Source of the DNA: Takakia lepidozioides
Lineage: Eukaryota; Streptophyta; Takakiopsida; Takakiales; Takakiaceae
Length of the DNA: 64,000 bases
Assembly (NCBI GenBank): GCA_030704615.1
Contig: CM060733.1
Coordinates: 124,001 to 188,000, forward strand
Reading direction: 5' to 3'
Shown here: positions 61,354 through 64,000 of the stretch, one piece after another
Numbering within the stretch: the stretch's first letter is position 1
Layout: every line of letters starts with the position of its first letter
The notes under the pieces: generated by a model
What the model was told of the DNA's origin: nothing
What the model saw: only the letters and a program-made list of their open reading frames with translations
Database searches by the model: none
Made by a program: the position numbers and the translations under genes

Positions 61354-62199
61354 ATGAGTACTCTGCAAATCACTCCACTCACGAGGGCCATCGGCGCCGT
61401 GGTCGAAGGCATTTCTCTGGCGGAACCGTTGCAAGATGCAGAGCAGGCAGCCATCAACGACGCCTTACTTCAGTATCAGGTGCTCTTCTTCCGCAACCAG
61501 CCGATCACTCCACACCAACAGCACGCCTTCGCCAAGCGTTTCGGTGATTTGCACATACATCCAATCTACCCAAACTTAGGCCCCGAGTTAGAGGAAATCA
61601 TGGTACTGGATTCTGACGGTGATCACCCCCCAGACAATGATAAGTGGCACACCGACGTCACTTTCATTGAGACACCGCCCTTGGGCACAATCCTGAGCGG
61701 CAAGCTCATACCTCCCGTGGGTGGTGATACCCTATTTGCAAGCGGCATTGCAGCCTTCGAGGCGCTCTCAAAGCCATTGCAACAATTTCTTCTTGGGCTA
61801 AAAGCAGAGCATAGCTTCGTCAAGTCATTCTCGCAGCCCCGGTACCACTACGAAGGTCGAGGGGACCCCAAGGCGCTGTGGGAGGAAGCTGTGAAAGAGC
61901 ACCCGCCAGTGGTGCACCCTCTCATCCGCACTCATCCTGACAGTGGGCGCAAGGCTCTCTTCCTGAGCCAAGGATTCCTGACCCGCATTGTGGATCTGCA
62001 AAAGGACGAGAGCGATGCATTGCTGGGATTTCTGTTTGCGCATGCTACAAAGCCCGAATTCACAGTGAGATGGAGATGGCAAGCCAATGATGTGGCCTTC
62101 TGGGACAACTGCATATTGCAGCACTACGGCGTGGCCGATTACCTTCCGCATCGCCGCATCATGAACCGCGCCACCATCCTGGGAGACAAGCCCTTCTGA
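61354..62199 (+). CDS. tauD: TauD-type taurine/2-oxoglutarate dioxygenase, bacterial-like
   Basis: Intronless, 281 residues (E. coli TauD has 283). The family reaction splits taurine with 2-oxoglutarate and O2 to sulfite, aminoacetaldehyde, succinate and CO2, using Fe(II). The iron triad is present: H99 and D101 in WHTDVTF and H257 in LQHYGVADY. The 2-oxoglutarate arginine is R272 in RRIMNRATILGDKPF. The taurine pocket signatures GDLHIHPIYP and PPDND (N95) are also kept, so the protein looks active and taurine-specific rather than a generic TauD/TfdA-fold enzyme. Similarity to proteobacterial TauD runs the full length, ending as the bacterial protein does. Its codons are more GC-rich than the AT-rich flanks. 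The frame directly upstream is closed by a TGA at 61300, so ATG 61354 is the start unless a 5' exon is spliced in. It lies among plant genes, suggesting horizontal transfer. No signal peptide is seen; cytosolic location is expected. Confidence 0.95.
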   Translation: MSTLQITPLTRAIGAVVEGISLAEPLQDAEQAAINDALLQYQVLFFRNQPITPHQQHAFAKRFGDLHIHPIYPNLGPELEEIMVLDSDGDHPPDNDKWHTDVTFIETPPLGTILSGKLIPPVGGDTLFASGIAAFEALSKPLQQFLLGLKAEHSFVKSFSQPRYHYEGRGDPKALWEEAVKEHPPVVHPLIRTHPDSGRKALFLSQGFLTRIVDLQKDESDALLGFLFAHATKPEFTVRWRWQANDVAFWDNCILQHYGVADYLPHRRIMNRATILGDKPF

Positions 62200-62387
62200 T
62201 CATCAACGCCTTCCACACCACCCCTCCCATACACCATCTGCACTGCACTGACATACACAGAAATGTATGCAACTACTTAGAAAAAGATGGATGGATGGAT
62301 GCCAGACCACTTCTAAACCACTTCTAAACTTAGCTGGAATAAGGAGCCAGGCATATAGCAATAAAGTAAGAAGCAAATGTAGATCAA

Positions 62388-62528
62388 TTACACTCCCTTC
62401 CATGTACCATAGTGTAACCCCCAGTGAAGTTACACTCCCCGCCGTATATCCTGGTGTAACCCCGAGTGGGTTTATGGTCTCCGCCGTGAAACCTGATGTA
62501 GCCCTTAGTGGAGTTACACTCCTTTCGG
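62388..62528 (+). repeat. 42-bp tandem repeat, 3.4 copies
   Basis: Units start at 62388, 62430 and 62472, with a partial fourth at 62514, each beginning TTACACTCC or TTATGGTCT and containing GTGTAACCCC-type cores. Because 42 is a multiple of three, one plus-strand frame reads a 14-residue repeat (VTLPAVYPGVTPSG-like), but the frame has no domain and the copies diverge. It begins 188 bp after the TauD stop and so probably lies in its 3' UTR or just beyond. Confidence 0.8.
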
Positions 62529-64000
62529 TTCCATGTCACTCAGAGAGAGGGTGGGGAAGATTTGACATGCCAAAAGGCAGCGTATGTCCTGTGCATTAAG
62601 TTCTTACATTAATCCTAGTGTTCTCCCTTATATAATTGTCTAAGTTTTGGGTTATGGTGGTGTGGTGCTATGATAGCTGTTGGAGCCAAGGGTCGGGATC
62701 AATATCACATGAGCAGAGCATGAGCATGCTCATGTGAGCACAACCCACATTCATGGGGGTTTTATGTTTTTAAACTGCGGTCACATGAGCTATATGTTTT
62801 CAAAACGGAATAAAACCATTGGCGGATACTTCATAAACTTCATATACTTTGTGGTTCATAGTTGAGAATTGTTCTCTTCTCCTGTACAGAATACATATGT
62901 ACTGCCCTATTGCGAGAGATGCTTGGGCCAAAGTTCTAAGTTTCTATGCTGCTTGTTTCCATGCAGCTTCAGTGCCTTATGGATTGTTCTTGTGAAGGCT
63001 ACTTGGTTCCTTGCCTAGTAGTTCATGTTCTTTCCTCATAGTTGGCATTCCTTGCCTCTCCTGCCTCAAACGTTTGGCATCTGCAAGAGAGTAAATGAAA
63101 ATCATGTTGTCTTCCTATCATGCTTCCTCCAGCACCCCCTTTTCAGCTGTATGAGCTATATTCTTTTATTATATGCTTTTAGTGAGTTGAATAGTTGTTG
63201 TAGTCCTTGTGCTGAGGCTGGTTTGCATTAGTCAGCCAAAAGAACTTCAATTGTGAACGTGTAACATCAAAAATGCTTGTAACAAGTAGTGAAAAGTAGC
63301 TGGTACAGCTTGAAAGTTACATGCAGGCCCTATCAACAAACGTCGCTAGGATGTGAGCACCATCCAACTATATTATACTCGTCTTCTAAAGTGGCGTTGC
63401 CCTTTAACAGCAGTGCCTGATCTGCGGCCAAATTGTGGGATTAGCAGCAGAAAATCAACCTTTGGAATGATTTCAATACCATCAACCAATAACATCCCCA
63501 CTGCCGAAAGGGTGCAAGCACTGTTACAGTTCCAATGTGGGTTGCAAAGTGCCTGGTGGAAGCATCTCCCCTTCGAATCCTCTTACAGGATCAAGTACGT
63601 AACATCAACTCTCCTCGACATTATTGCAGACCAGCAGAGTTATACAATTTCTGATACAATTTTATTTGCATCAGAGGCGACCCAGATCATATAGTCCCTG
63701 CACCTTTGTTCACCAACTTTCAAAATCTTGAGGTCTTAGTCTTGGCCCTGGTCATCAAGCCTTGGTCCTGTTGGGAACTGAACAATCCTAGTTGTGAACT
63801 GAAACTGGCACTCATGAGTTCAATCACTTTATCTGAGTTCGTACACACACTTCACAGCACAATGCCTTCATGAGATGCGGTATGACTGATGAATTTGGTG
63901 TGCCTACGGGGCCCTTACAAAGTTCAGTATTTATTTGAGAAGTGAGCCAATGGACTGGGCAAGCATCAACTTGTGTAGAAAGCTTAATAAGCATGAAGTG
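62529..64000. other. gene-less right end
   Basis: No gene is supported. A palindromic stretch around GAGCATGAGCATGCTCATG (near 62716) is notable. A 113-codon plus-strand frame at 63353-63694 has normal composition but no recognised domain; it could be an exon of a gene continuing past the window. Confidence 0.5.

Noticed and set aside
62267-62599. 110-codon frame after TauD containing a 14-residue repeat
   Set aside because: The repeat is a 42-bp tandem array in non-coding sequence; the copies diverge without conserving residues and there is no domain.
1-64000. CRISPR array or prokaryotic defence system
   Set aside because: The window is plant nuclear DNA. The tandem arrays (40 bp, 42 bp) have no unique spacers, and no prokaryotic operon is present apart from the single TauD gene.

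Overview
The window is nuclear DNA of a land plant. The evidence is multi-exon genes with GT-AG introns, two PLS-class pentatricopeptide (PPR) proteins ending in DYW, a DRP5B/ARC5-type plastid-division dynamin, a LOB-domain protein, a plant U-box/ARM protein and plant LRR receptor kinases. The lineage cannot be fixed from the sequence. The near-identical DYW-PPR tandem pair and a bacterial-type gene would fit a seedless plant (fern, lycophyte or bryophyte), but that is inference.

Layout. 1-7.7 kb is gene-poor and repeat-rich: a tRNA-like SINE candidate, one CACTA-like transposon end, a foldback repeat family and a 40-bp minisatellite. 7.7-12.4 kb (+) holds a six-exon LanC-like gene. 13.5-21.8 kb (-) holds a complete 14-exon LRR receptor kinase (RLK1). 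22-28.5 kb is gene-poor, with a direct repeat and a decayed PPR fragment. 28.5-33.9 kb (+) is a divergently oriented paralogue of RLK1 (RLK2). Its exon sizes match RLK1, but its ectodomain is eroded and its kinase active-site residues are altered. 34.6-42.7 kb (-) holds two tandem PPR-DYW genes. Each is spliced to upstream exons that encode a WWDNR...PDF...LW...WV motif like the one in OSB organellar ssDNA-binding proteins. 43.1-44.3 kb (+) is an intronless U-box/ARM gene sharing a 407-bp divergent promoter with the second PPR gene. 44.3-47.2 kb is repeats. 47.2-47.9 kb (+) is a LOB-domain gene. 50.5-59.3 kb (-) is a 17-exon DRP5B/ARC5 gene whose exon phases all close to a 982-residue protein. 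61.35-62.2 kb (+) is an intronless, bacterial-type TauD dioxygenase. The rest, to 64 kb, is without recognisable genes.

Exon models were built by hand from homology, GT-AG boundaries and phase. The coding sums of the LanC, RLK1, PPR1, PPR2 and DRP5B models are all exact multiples of three. The genes do not form one pathway. Themes are organelle biology (two PPR-DYW editing-type factors and a plastid-division dynamin), signalling (the RLK pair) and one probable horizontal acquisition (TauD). The best candidates for something new are the PDF-PPR-DYW fusion and the TauD gene.
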